Shown here one piece after another: positions 17,201-24,551 of a stretch of 64,000 nt of DNA. The notes below the pieces were generated by a model. It was given only the letters and a program-made list of their open reading frames with translations. It did no database searches and was not told where the DNA came from. The translations under genes and the position numbers were made by a program. Source of the stretch: Draconibacterium halophilum (GTDB taxonomy: Bacteria > Bacteroidota > Bacteroidia > Bacteroidales > Prolixibacteraceae); NCBI RefSeq assembly GCF_010448835.1, contig NZ_CP048409.1:3418001-3482000 (forward strand), in the 5' to 3' direction. The first letter of the stretch is position 1, and each line of letters opens with the position of its first letter.

Positions 17201-19295
17201 TTCCGCCCGGACTTACCGCACCCGACGATGCAAATGTAGTTCCACCATCTGTCGACACTTCTTTTTCAACCTCCTGCCCCAATGAAGCCACAACAAGAAC
17301 ATTAACATCGTTTGATGTTTCATTTGAAGTTAAATTGCCTCCACTTATATCGAAGTTATTTACAGTTACTCCCGGAAGTGCAAAATCGTCTACCTGAACA
17401 TCAAATTCGATAAAGTAATAGGGCAAGGTATAGGTGCCGTAGGTGCCGCAGTACGATGAATAAAACAATTGACAATCGGCGGGAACATCGGGTATAATCC
17501 AGTTCAAATTATTTCCGGAATGCGTTGGATTTACTCCTGTCCACGCTGATGCTCCTGAAGGAATACCTCCTCCCGAAGAACATGCTGGACTATAAGTACT
17601 AGCCACATAATAAGTTTCGTTACCCACATAAGAGAAATTGCTGTTTAAAACATCCTGAATGGTTGCGCCCGATAAATCGGCACTACCAATGTTTTGAACT
17701 CTCAGGCGAAAACGCACAATATCTCCCGGTTCATAATCGGTTTGCGGCGAGCAAATATCTTTAACAATGCAAGGCCGTGGTTCTCCTGCTTCAACAGTAA
17801 AACTAACACACGCATCATCCAAACTTAAAGAATTAGCCAAACCATCAAACGATGCGCAATTGGTTACAACTGTTCCGGTCGGATTCGGATTGACCGTAAA
17901 TTCCACATACATATAAATGCAATCGCCAACCGGTAAACTTCCGGTCATTTGCAACTGGATGTCGTTAACTGTCGTTCCTATAGTTCCGGTTGAATAAGTA
18001 CTGTTTATTCCTGTAGCATAAGAAGAACCATTGATATTTAAATCAACAGTAGTAGTTGCATTGGCATTGTAAATATTAATCTCATCAACGCTAACTCCCG
18101 ATGGAATTGCATCATCAATATTAAACGCCGAAAGCGGAACATTTCCGTTGTTGCAAAAAATAATGCGGTACATTCCAGTGCATCCGGGAACGCGGTTGGC
18201 AAGCGAAATATACTTCTGGAAATTAGCATTCTCGTTAGGTGTATAATCGATAACCTCAACGCAAGTCTGATTACTTGTATGCGAAACATTTTGATTACAA
18301 ATTTCGCCATCCAAAGTAAGCTCGTTGTTTATAATGGATCCGATAGGAAAACTACCTACTGGGTACTGAACTTCAATCTCGCAGTAATAATAGGCATACG
18401 GCGTTGTGGCATCAAGAGAGCCGGAGTTAACATTCCAGGTTATGGTACCTGAAGAACCTATCGGAATTCCGCTGCAAGTGCTCGACGTTACTACCGCACC
18501 CGGCGGTAAAACATCAGTAACTGTAGCACCAGTCATGTTCATTTGTCCGTTTACATTTCCGTAATACGGACTGCTTTTCATCACATATAAACGATAAGTT
18601 ACCGTTCCGTCTGGTGCAATCATGTAACCACAACTTCCTCCCGATGGATTTACTACAGCACCGCCAACGATTGTTTTGGCTACCTTCCACGGATCAACTG
18701 CTGTAGCCGTTGTACTAACAAATGGAGTATAGTTCCATTTGTCGTCAACTAAAATACCGGCCCGGTTTCTAACGCTTGTTCCGTCACAGGTAACCCCTTC
18801 CGGAAATTTAACAACAATAGTGAATGATCCGGATGAAGCAGAACCTCCGGGCAACCCGGTGAGCGAATAGGTAACTTCTTCATTTACCCCGGGAGTTCCG
18901 GTAATTGAAACTGTAGGAGTTACGCCATTTACATCAGCAGGTGTTGGCACATTAACCACCTCAACATCTATCGGAATTTGATCGGCAATAGTTACTGTTG
19001 TTGCTCCGGCCGGGGCCGAAAACATAAGGGTATAACTAAAGTTTACACCACTGGCAATAGTCGTATTACTCACAATTTTCTTTAATGCATATCCATCACC
19101 TACCCACTCAGCCTCGTTGGGGTTGGGCACTTGAGCATACAGTAGGTTTGTAGATAAAACAACTGTAGAGACAATTAGAAAAAGCACCACTATTCCTTTC
19201 TTTAAGTAGTGTGTGCACATGTCGCTAATAATTTTTTTTGTGTTAAAAAGCTGCAAAAACAGCAAATTTGATTTCCTGGTAAAATTTAATTGCAT
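14217..19295 (-). CDS. Giant T9SS-secreted surface protein with DUF11-like and Cys-rich repeats
   Basis: The product has 1692 residues. A signal peptide core (GIVVLFLIVSTVVLSTNLLYAQ) ends near residue 55. A start at Met26 (codon at 19220) would give a more usual signal peptide, so the true start may be there. Residues about 55-860 are DUF11-type conserved repeats (TIVDVLP/VTDVLPPGA/IQDVLNSNF patterns), common in stalk- or adhesin-like proteins. Residues about 875-1325 hold four repeats of roughly 112 residues, each opening CCDS and containing ECCV, GQSSYTF and NGEKCEK motifs. A related fifth unit follows. The extreme C-terminus (LYPNPSDGDFTVKY ... AGVYKAVLKSG ... SAILK) is a type A T9SS sorting domain, so it should be exported through the outer membrane and anchored. 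Ligand unknown. Confidence 0.9.
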   Translation of the reverse strand: MQLNFTRKSNLLFLQLFNTKKIISDMCTHYLKKGIVVLFLIVSTVVLSTNLLYAQVPNPNEAEWVGDGYALKKIVSNTTIASGVNFSYTLMFSAPAGATTVTIADQIPIDVEVVNVPTPADVNGVTPTVSITGTPGVNEEVTYSLTGLPGGSASSGSFTIVVKFPEGVTCDGTSVRNRAGILVDDKWNYTPFVSTTATAVDPWKVAKTIVGGAVVNPSGGSCGYMIAPDGTVTYRLYVMKSSPYYGNVNGQMNMTGATVTDVLPPGAVVTSSTCSGIPIGSSGTITWNVNSGSLDATTPYAYYYCEIEVQYPVGSFPIGSIINNELTLDGEICNQNVSHTSNQTCVEVIDYTPNENANFQKYISLANRVPGCTGMYRIIFCNNGNVPLSAFNIDDAIPSGVSVDEINIYNANATTTVDLNINGSSYATGINSTYSTGTIGTTVNDIQLQMTGSLPVGDCIYMYVEFTVNPNPTGTVVTNCASFDGLANSLSLDDACVSFTVEAGEPRPCIVKDICSPQTDYEPGDIVRFRLRVQNIGSADLSGATIQDVLNSNFSYVGNETYYVASTYSPACSSGGGIPSGASAWTGVNPTHSGNNLNWIIPDVPADCQLFYSSYCGTYGTYTLPYYFIEFDVQVDDFALPGVTVNNFDISGGNLTSNETSNDVNVLVVASLGQEVEKEVSTDGGTTFASSGAVSPGGTARYRLNYTNTSNVQVSSINLVDLLPLDDTSPDDWLILDRNTPRGSTFGVDYANNHSSALVPGAPFTGPTPTYSNDLNVCLPMFSYSPAGCNGPTFGSTPERNIFIDYTSLLLAPTVKLQEEFDVTIPSGATSQQTACNDFAAISSTEFLLDGTPQFVTLTPIAAPPVCLTIDTAAQSSCCDSIIIEAVSNPATGEDCCVRITAECPVKSVELSVENGTISSAISSCSTLPTGYAGQSNFTFPGNGCEIDMTHCFTTDQAGSITVNYVITFDSGETCTDSITVDCGDVSVNCCDSITLESYQDPDLGECCVRVLTECEIDSVLVTVNNGVFSSNTWNCSTTIPAAAIGQSSYMFDAASCVLNMTNCVTATQSGTVSLTYVFFFANGEKCEKDIEMDCEYTAQNCCDSITLETYHDPDLEECCVKVTADCEVDSVMVAVDNGVFSSNSWNCSTPIPNDAVGQSSYTFNSASCVLDMNNCFTVDQAGVLTVTYVFFMANGEKCEKKVQLDCAYVAEDCCDNVELLAYQDADLGECCAQFISKCETDSIAVMINNGTFANVTLNGISVSTGVIGQSSYTFNTTVSAVDLITCVTPDTTGVVVLNYVAYFANGEVCEKRIELDCKAQEPTSDCCPIVDFKLRRSWPFFNKYVGTFEISNPDPSNPICSVQISSSPGGSFNTGTLIIDGAASGQSWNSSSIPASGTLSPQAVEDMLFTLTAFNYTGVVTVCVTKCDGSECCYEFNWNGKPIVVIPWEPAQLGVGGKLVAVSVSPEMIENLDESIKYVSFGFADEQDLGGEAEFFAIGGTGDCDDTRAEATPGSIDPDSDDDGISDGTESYMSKHNAFFELTCPYEPGSGVQAPIFNLVLKGELPKLGMALISEDGNVVFDGEIDLANPDSVITSVGNLGDVSGKMFEFINLYPNPSDGDFTVKYATGEAMDIDILIVNQLGQIVEVQNQGRVSVGVHNTTISAAGLPAGVYKAVLKSGNRTLTKSAILK
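15320..16665 (-). repeat. Four about 336-bp coding repeats with conserved cysteines
   Basis: Within the giant surface gene four consecutive units of about 112 codons align: each starts CCD(S/N), then a (E/G)(E/D)CC pair, the motif GQS(S/N)(Y/F)(T/M)F, a later single Cys, and in most NGE(K/V)CEK before a closing LDC or MDC. The units differ at many positions, so they arose by old duplication rather than recent amplification. The cysteine spacing suggests disulfide-stabilised extracellular domains. Confidence 0.75.
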
Positions 19296-19533
19296 ATTGT
19301 ATATATTCAGGTTACTATCGGATATTTATGCCAAAATAAAGGAAATTCCACAACATTAAAAGTATTTCTGCTCTTTTTTTCCTTTTTTAATGGCTACGTT
19401 TTTTATTTTCGTACAGAATAAGAATGAACATTATAGCAGGTTTACTTTAGTGAATGTGCTGCATGAAAATGCTTTCCATTTATTATCCCTGTCAATTTTT
19501 TTCCCATTTTTGCAATGTTACAATTGGTAAACT

Positions 19534-20580
19534 ATGGAGAAATACATCGAATTGTTAAAAACACTGATCGCTACGCAGTCGTTTAGTAAAGAGGAGGAAA
19601 ATGCGGCCGCCGTTATGCGTGCTTTTCTCGAAAAAGAAGCTATTCCTTACACGACCAAGGAAAACAACACCTGGGCATACAACAAATATTACTCGAAAGA
19701 AAAGCCGACAATTTTGCTCGATTCACATATCGATACTGTTCGCCCGGCAAAAGGCTACACCAAAGATCCGTTTTCGCCCATTGAAGCAGGAGATATTTTA
19801 TACGGATTGGGGAGCAACGACGCCGGTGGCCCGCTGGTTTCGCTTCTGGCAACTTTCATTCATTTTTACGAACGCGAAGATTTGCCATTTAACCTGGTTT
19901 ATGCGGCAACTGCCGAAGAGGAAATTTCAGGACGTCGGGGAATGGAAATTGTTTTGCCCGAGATTGCCCCAATTACCTTTGCCATAATTGGCGAGCCCAC
20001 CAAAATGGAGCTGGCCATTGCCGAAAAAGGTTTGCTGGTTTTGGATTGTTACGCACACGGAAAATCCGGTCATGCCGCCCGCGAGGAAGGCGAAAATGCA
20101 CTTTACAAAGCCATTGCAGATATTGAAAAACTCCGCAATTTTGAATTTGATAAAGTTTCTGAAGTTCTCGGAAAAGTAAAACTTTCGGTAACACAAATAG
20201 AGGCCGGAACACAACACAATGTTGTTCCCGACAATTGCCATTTTGTAGTTGATGTGCGTACCAACGAACATTACACCAACAAAGAAGCTGCAGATATTAT
20301 TGGTCAGGTAATTGAATCGGAAGTGAAGCCACGATCGGTTCGTTTAAACTCGTCGGGAATTTCAGCGCATCATCCTTTTGCAAAGTTGGTAAAGAAAAAA
20401 GGCATCAATATTTATGGTTCGCCAACCACTTCCGATCAGGCGATTATTGCCTCCCTCTCAGTAAAAATGGGGCCTGGCGATTCAGCACGTTCACACACTG
20501 CTGATGAATACATTCACAAAAGCGAAATTATTACAGGTATTGAATGCTACATCGATTTGCTGGAAGATCTCAAGCTGTAA
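19534..20580 (+). CDS. M20 family zinc deacylase (acetyl- or succinyl-ornithine/citrulline type)
   Basis: The 348-residue protein is a di-zinc M20 amidohydrolase. Metal and catalytic positions are visible: His65 and Asp67 in DSHIDTV, Asp96 in GSNDAGG, Glu128-Glu129 in TAEEE, Glu154 in IGEPT, and the last His in SHTADEYI. The dimerisation lid domain (HGKSGHAAREEGENAL) separates the two halves. The length and LLDSHIDTVRPAKGYTKDPF motif match Bacteroidota proteins assigned to arginine biosynthesis, where the acyl group is removed from N-acetyl or N-succinyl citrulline/ornithine. The exact acyl substrate is inference. No arg genes adjoin it. The downstream 600 bp hold a decayed gene on the opposite strand. 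Confidence 0.88.
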   Translation: MEKYIELLKTLIATQSFSKEEENAAAVMRAFLEKEAIPYTTKENNTWAYNKYYSKEKPTILLDSHIDTVRPAKGYTKDPFSPIEAGDILYGLGSNDAGGPLVSLLATFIHFYEREDLPFNLVYAATAEEEISGRRGMEIVLPEIAPITFAIIGEPTKMELAIAEKGLLVLDCYAHGKSGHAAREEGENALYKAIADIEKLRNFEFDKVSEVLGKVKLSVTQIEAGTQHNVVPDNCHFVVDVRTNEHYTNKEAADIIGQVIESEVKPRSVRLNSSGISAHHPFAKLVKKKGINIYGSPTTSDQAIIASLSVKMGPGDSARSHTADEYIHKSEIITGIECYIDLLEDLKL

Positions 20581-20582
20581 TT

Positions 20583-21100
20583 CGCCGCTGATTATTCGGA
20601 GGATTCCGTCATCGAGCGCTGCCTGATCGGCAGTAAAACTTGCCAGTTCGTCCATATTTAGCAGTGTATCTATTGCCAGTTAACCGTTTGCAATGCGTTG
20701 TCCCCAGTGCTGATGATTTGGAATTTCCCTATCTCCTGCAATCAGTTTATAATCTTTTTCGCTGAGATATGGAAACAGATCGCCGCAACCTGGTTCGTGA
20801 ACTTTGTCGATTAGCTCATTTTCATTTTTCGGAAGATTATTTACCAAAGTGTTGTTGGTTGTTAATGCAGTCATTTCAGCCGCCCAGTTTTTATCAGCTT
20901 CTGCCATATCGCCGGTGTCGAGCCAGAGTTCCGTACTCGTATTTTTTAATCCCTTCCCAAAAGAATCAGGAGTAGCACTCGCCTTGGTTTCATTTACATC
21001 TTGTAAAACAAATTCTTTAATCTTTTTTTACGTTCCATTCATCATATTCAATCTTCGTAATTCTACCATCATTACGGTAATTTAATTTTATGGTTATACC
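20583..21100 (-). pseudogene. Decayed gene of unknown family
   Basis: A coding-like track runs leftward in broken frames. It reads IKLNYRNDGRITKIEYDEW NVKKD in one frame, then after a frameshift at an A7 run near 21028 KEFVLQDVNETKASATPDS, ELWLDTGDMAEADKNWAAEM, NLPKNENELIDKVHEPGCG and FPYLSEKDYKLIAGDREI. After an in-frame TAA at 20680-20682 the same frame continues LAIDTLLNMDELASFTADQ up to the M20 stop. Codon use looks like that of neighbouring genes, which argues for real protein-coding ancestry. An ATG at 20907 opens only 75 codons. I recognise no domain. The stop and the frameshift make function unlikely unless the A7 shift is a read error. Confidence 0.5.
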
Positions 21101-21171
21101 CGCCAAATCAATACTTTCCAACTACTTTTAACATTATGCGCATTCTTTTCATGAAATATTCTCCGAATAAA

Positions 21172-21179
21172 TAACTTTG
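21172..21179 (+). promoter_or_regulatory. -7 box immediately upstream of mnmH
   Basis: TAACTTTG fits TAnnTTTG exactly and ends only 5 bases before the mnmH ATG at 21185. The expected start of transcription would fall at or within a base or two of the ATG, implying a leaderless or almost leaderless mRNA. Confidence 0.55.
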
Positions 21180-21184
21180 TCACC

Positions 21185-22243
21185 ATGTTACAGGAGATCA
21201 GTTTTTCAGCCTATATACAACTGGCTACCACGGTTCCGCTTGTTGATGTTCGCTCGCCGGGCGAGTATGAAAAAGGGCACATACCGGGTGCACATAGTAT
21301 TCCTTTGTTCTCGAATGAAGAGCGGGCAGCTGTTGGTACGGTGTATGTTCAGCAATCAAAAGAACAAGCCATTAAACTAGGATACAAATACGTAACGCCA
21401 AAGTTGGAATGGTTTATTTCGGAATCACGGAAACTTGCTCCCGATGGAATTATTGCGGTTCATTGCTGGCGTGGAGGAATGCGCTCGAAATCGTTTGCAC
21501 AACACCTTTCTGATAATGGCTTTTCAAAAGTTTATGTGATAACCAGCGGTTACAAAGCTTTCCGGAACCATGCGTTGGAATCGTTTAAAACCAAAGCTAA
21601 TATTTGCATACTCGGCGGTTATACCGGCAGCGGGAAAACACATATTTTATACACACTGAAAGAACAAGGTGAACAAATACTTGATTTGGAAGGAATTGCC
21701 AACCATAAAGGATCGGCTTTCGGACGGTTGGGAGGTGGAAGTCAGCCAACCATGGAACAGTTTGAAAACAACTTGTTCTGGAAATGGAAAGACCTGGATT
21801 ACAACAAAACAATATGGATTGAAGACGAAAGTCACCGTATTGGTCTGGTAAATATTCCAGTTAACTTTTTTGAGAATATGAGAAGCCATCCAGTTATTTT
21901 TCTGGATATTCCGCGTGAAGTAAGAGCCCGTTTTCTTGTGAAAGATTATTCGGAAGCCGACAAGGCAATGCTGGAAGATTCCATTCTCCGGATTCAAAAA
22001 AGATTGGGCGGTTTAAATACCAAACAGGCATTGGAACACCTTAAAAAAAACGAATTATATGAAGTAGCGATGATCTGCCTGCTCTATTACGATAAATATT
22101 ACCTGAGAGGCTTGAGAAAGCGAGAACACCAGGAAATTTACACTTTAGAGTCAGAATCGATTTCGCCGAAAATGATTTCCAAACAAATTAAAGTATATTA
22201 TGAGTCAATCAGAAACAAAAAAGATAAAGCTCACGCAGTATAG
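21185..22243 (+). CDS. mnmH: tRNA 2-selenouridine synthase (SelU/MnmH)
   Basis: The 352-residue protein has an N-terminal rhodanese domain with DVRSPGEYEKGHIPGA and the active Cys94 in HCWRGGMRSKS, then a P-loop domain with GGYTGSGKTH (144-153). This fusion is diagnostic for the enzyme that replaces sulfur by selenium in 2-thiouridine at the tRNA wobble position, using selenophosphate and a geranylated intermediate. Its stop overlaps the start of selD by 44 bases, so substrate-making and substrate-using enzymes are co-translated. That pairing strongly supports the function. The start is set by the conserved N-terminus and by the -7 box directly before it. Confidence 0.95.
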   Translation: MLQEISFSAYIQLATTVPLVDVRSPGEYEKGHIPGAHSIPLFSNEERAAVGTVYVQQSKEQAIKLGYKYVTPKLEWFISESRKLAPDGIIAVHCWRGGMRSKSFAQHLSDNGFSKVYVITSGYKAFRNHALESFKTKANICILGGYTGSGKTHILYTLKEQGEQILDLEGIANHKGSAFGRLGGGSQPTMEQFENNLFWKWKDLDYNKTIWIEDESHRIGLVNIPVNFFENMRSHPVIFLDIPREVRARFLVKDYSEADKAMLEDSILRIQKRLGGLNTKQALEHLKKNELYEVAMICLLYYDKYYLRGLRKREHQEIYTLESESISPKMISKQIKVYYESIRNKKDKAHAV

Positions 22244-23245
22244 TCACGGAGCGGGTTGCGGATGCAAAATATCGCCAAAAGTTTTAAGTACCATTCTTGA
22301 GACAAATCTCGACATGGGACATCAACCCAACCTGTTGGTTGGCAACGACAGTCGCGATGATGCTGCAGTGTTGGATTTAGGAAACGGCACCGCAATCATT
22401 AGCACCACTGATTTTTTTATGCCCATTGTTGACGATCCGTTTACGTTTGGCCGGATTGCAGCAACCAACGCCATCAGCGATGTTTTTGCCATGGGAGGAA
22501 AACCAATTCTGGCCATTGCCATTTTGGGCTGGCCCATTAATAAACTCGCTCCGGAAATTGCCCGCGAAGTAGTTGAAGGTGGTCGCCAGGTTTGTAAAGA
22601 AGTGGGCATTAGTTTGGCCGGAGGACACAGCATCGATAGCCCGAACCTATTTTTGGGCTGGCAGTTACCGGACAGGTTGATTTGAAAAACATAAAACAAA
22701 ATGATACGGCAACTAAAGGATGTCGGTTGCTTTTGACCAAACCACTGGGAGTTGGTATTTTAACCACTGCACAGAAAAAAGGTGTTTTGGCTAGCGAGCA
22801 TGAACAAACAGCCCCCGAATTAATGTGCGAGTTAAATACGCCCGGTTTTGAACTGGCAAAAATTAAAGGAGTAAAAGCCATGACCGACGTAACAGGGTTT
22901 GGTTTGCTGGGTCACCTTACAGAAATGTGTGAGGGCAGCAATTTATCAGCTCAAATTGAATACGATAAAATACCAACTTTACCCATGCTGCAATCGTATC
23001 TGGAACAAAACTGTATTCCGGGCGGAACACTGCGCAACTGGGATAGTTACGGACACAACGTAGCAATGAAAAACGAAGCCTACAAAAATATTCTCTGCGA
23101 TCCGCAAACCAGTGGCGGTTTATTACTGGCGGTTGAGCCGGAAGCACTTGCCGAAGTGGAAGCCTGCCTGGCGAAATTTAATATCCATACAATCCCATTT
23201 GGACAGCTGGCAGAAAAAGAAAAGCAACTTATTACCGTAGTTTAA
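22200..23245 (+). pseudogene. selD: Selenide, water dikinase, interrupted by a single-base frameshift
   Basis: The first frame gives LTQYSHGAGCGCKISPK with the catalytic Cys20 and Lys23 (so the cysteine, not selenocysteine, form), then GNDSRDDAAV and AGGHSIDSP. It breaks at about 22643, where CCCGAACC stands for an expected CCCGGAACC. The other frame continues exactly where it should (IFGLAVTGQVDLKN...), with TDVTGFGLLGHL and CDPQTSGGLL, and ends at the normal length. SelD makes selenophosphate from selenide and ATP for MnmH. Because mnmH beside it is intact and only one G is missing, a sequencing error is more likely than loss of function. The ATG lies inside the end of mnmH. Confidence 0.88.
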
Positions 23246-23246
23246 T

Positions 23247-23492
23247 ATGGAACGCAACGCAAATAAAAAGCCTGAAAAACAGCCTAATAATCCGCTGCAT
23301 GGAAAAACACTTGAGGCGATTTTGGTATACCTGGTAAGCTACTACGGCTGGGAGGAATTGGGCGATATCATTCGCATCAATTGTTTTCGTAGTAATCCGT
23401 CCCTAAAATCGAGTCTGAAGTTCTTACGCCGAACTCCCTGGGCACGCGAAAAATTGGAAAATCTTTATGTTGAAACGTTTAAAGAAACCTAG
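23247..23492 (+). CDS. VF530-type DNA-binding protein (DUF2132)
   Basis: The 81-residue protein matches the VF530/DUF2132 family over almost its whole length: NNPLHGKTLEAILVYLVSYYGWEELG, then INCFRSNPSLKSSLKFLRRTPWAREKLENLYV. Structures of the family show a compact helical fold with DNA-binding character. The cellular role is not established. It begins one base after the selD stop, so it is probably the third gene of an mnmH-selD-VF530 operon. Whether that link is functional is unknown. Confidence 0.85.
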   Translation: MERNANKKPEKQPNNPLHGKTLEAILVYLVSYYGWEELGDIIRINCFRSNPSLKSSLKFLRRTPWAREKLENLYVETFKET

Positions 23493-23661
23493 CCGCACCT
23501 CAATAGTTATAACCACATCTAATAATGTTGCTCTTTTTGTTCCTGCAACTTGAAGTAAACAGCATGTTAATGACATCTTTTAATCAAACCTACTATTAGT
23601 CGTTTTGGTATATTGCGCACTTTACAGTTAAAAATTAAAAACAACGAATAATTGAAACAAA

Positions 23662-24306
23662 ATGAGTAAGATCGTTCAGTTTGGAGAGAATGTACAGGGC
23701 TACACTATTCCTGTTTTAAATGAAAGAGAGATTCGGGCCGCAGCCGGAATGCTTTTTATGTTAATGTTTATTTCCATTCAACAGGCCACGGAGGGAAATT
23801 TTACGCCGTTAAAATATGCCATTATAGTATTCCTGACCGACATGCTGATTCGGGTTTTCATCAGTCCAAAGTATTCACCAACGCTAATTCTTGGCCGTTG
23901 GATCGTGCGTAACCAAACACCTGAATACGTTGGAGCACGCCAAAAGAAATTTGCCTGGAAAGTTGGAATTGGCCTCGCCCTTACCATGTTGGTATTGGCA
24001 GTAATTGTAAACTCTTACAGCCCGATAACCGGAATTATTTGCATGATTTGTCTTGTCTTTCTATTTTTTGAAGCAGTATTTGGAATTTGTTTAGGCTGCA
24101 AATTTTATCCTTTATTATTTAAAGATAAGGTTCAATATTGCCCGGGCGAAGTTTGCGATGTAAAGTCACGTCACGATATTCAAAAAACAAACTGGTCGCA
24201 TTTTTTTATTGTCATCGGGTTTGCGACTTTTATAGTGCTCATTTACTTTTTGTTGAACGAGCAATTTATAAAACCACCGTTCGATTTATTTGGATTGAGT
24301 TCATAA
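23662..24306 (+). CDS. DUF4395 family membrane protein
   Basis: The 214-residue protein has about four to five membrane segments and the DUF4395 layout: LNEREIRAAAGMLFMLMF near the N-terminus, ISPKYSPTLILGRWIV, a central double helix, and the FGICLGCKFYPLLF cysteine motif near residue 152. The C-terminal extension (residues 175-214) has one more helix. The family is found beside thiosulfate or rhodanese-type genes in some genomes, which has led to proposals of sulfur or thiol roles. None is proven. It follows the selenium genes by about 170 bp. The start lies after AATTGAAACAAA with no other in-frame ATG. Confidence 0.8.
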   Translation: MSKIVQFGENVQGYTIPVLNEREIRAAAGMLFMLMFISIQQATEGNFTPLKYAIIVFLTDMLIRVFISPKYSPTLILGRWIVRNQTPEYVGARQKKFAWKVGIGLALTMLVLAVIVNSYSPITGIICMICLVFLFFEAVFGICLGCKFYPLLFKDKVQYCPGEVCDVKSRHDIQKTNWSHFFIVIGFATFIVLIYFLLNEQFIKPPFDLFGLSS

Positions 24307-24485
24307 GATTGAAATTATGCCCCGTCTCCTATTATTTTTGATAAAATTAGTTTTTCAAAATCCTTTTAATCAAAATACTTTATCGGTCTGTTGTTACTGA
24401 TATCAGTACAAAATATGCGGATCGTTTGCGTTCTGTGACTTAGATTCTATAAGAATGTGTTATAAATCATAAGAAAACTCCTTGT

Positions 24486-24499
24486 CGTGTGCGCACACG
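24486..24499. promoter_or_regulatory. 14-bp perfect palindrome upstream of the transhydrogenase operon
   Basis: CGTGTGCGCACACG is its own complement. It lies 15 bases before an exact -7 box (TAGATTTG at 24515-24522), in the -33 region of the pntA promoter, a position suited to a repressor or activator. GC-rich in an AT-rich gap, it stands out. No regulator gene is adjacent. Confidence 0.5.
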
Positions 24500-24514
24500 G
24501 TCAATTATATTTTA

Positions 24515-24522
24515 TAGATTTG
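24515..24522 (+). promoter_or_regulatory. -7 box of the pnt operon
   Basis: TAGATTTG fits TAnnTTTG exactly and lies 29 bases before the ATG of pntA, giving a short leader of about 20 bases. Confidence 0.6.
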
Positions 24523-24551
24523 TTTCAAATTAAATATCTAAATCAAAATTT

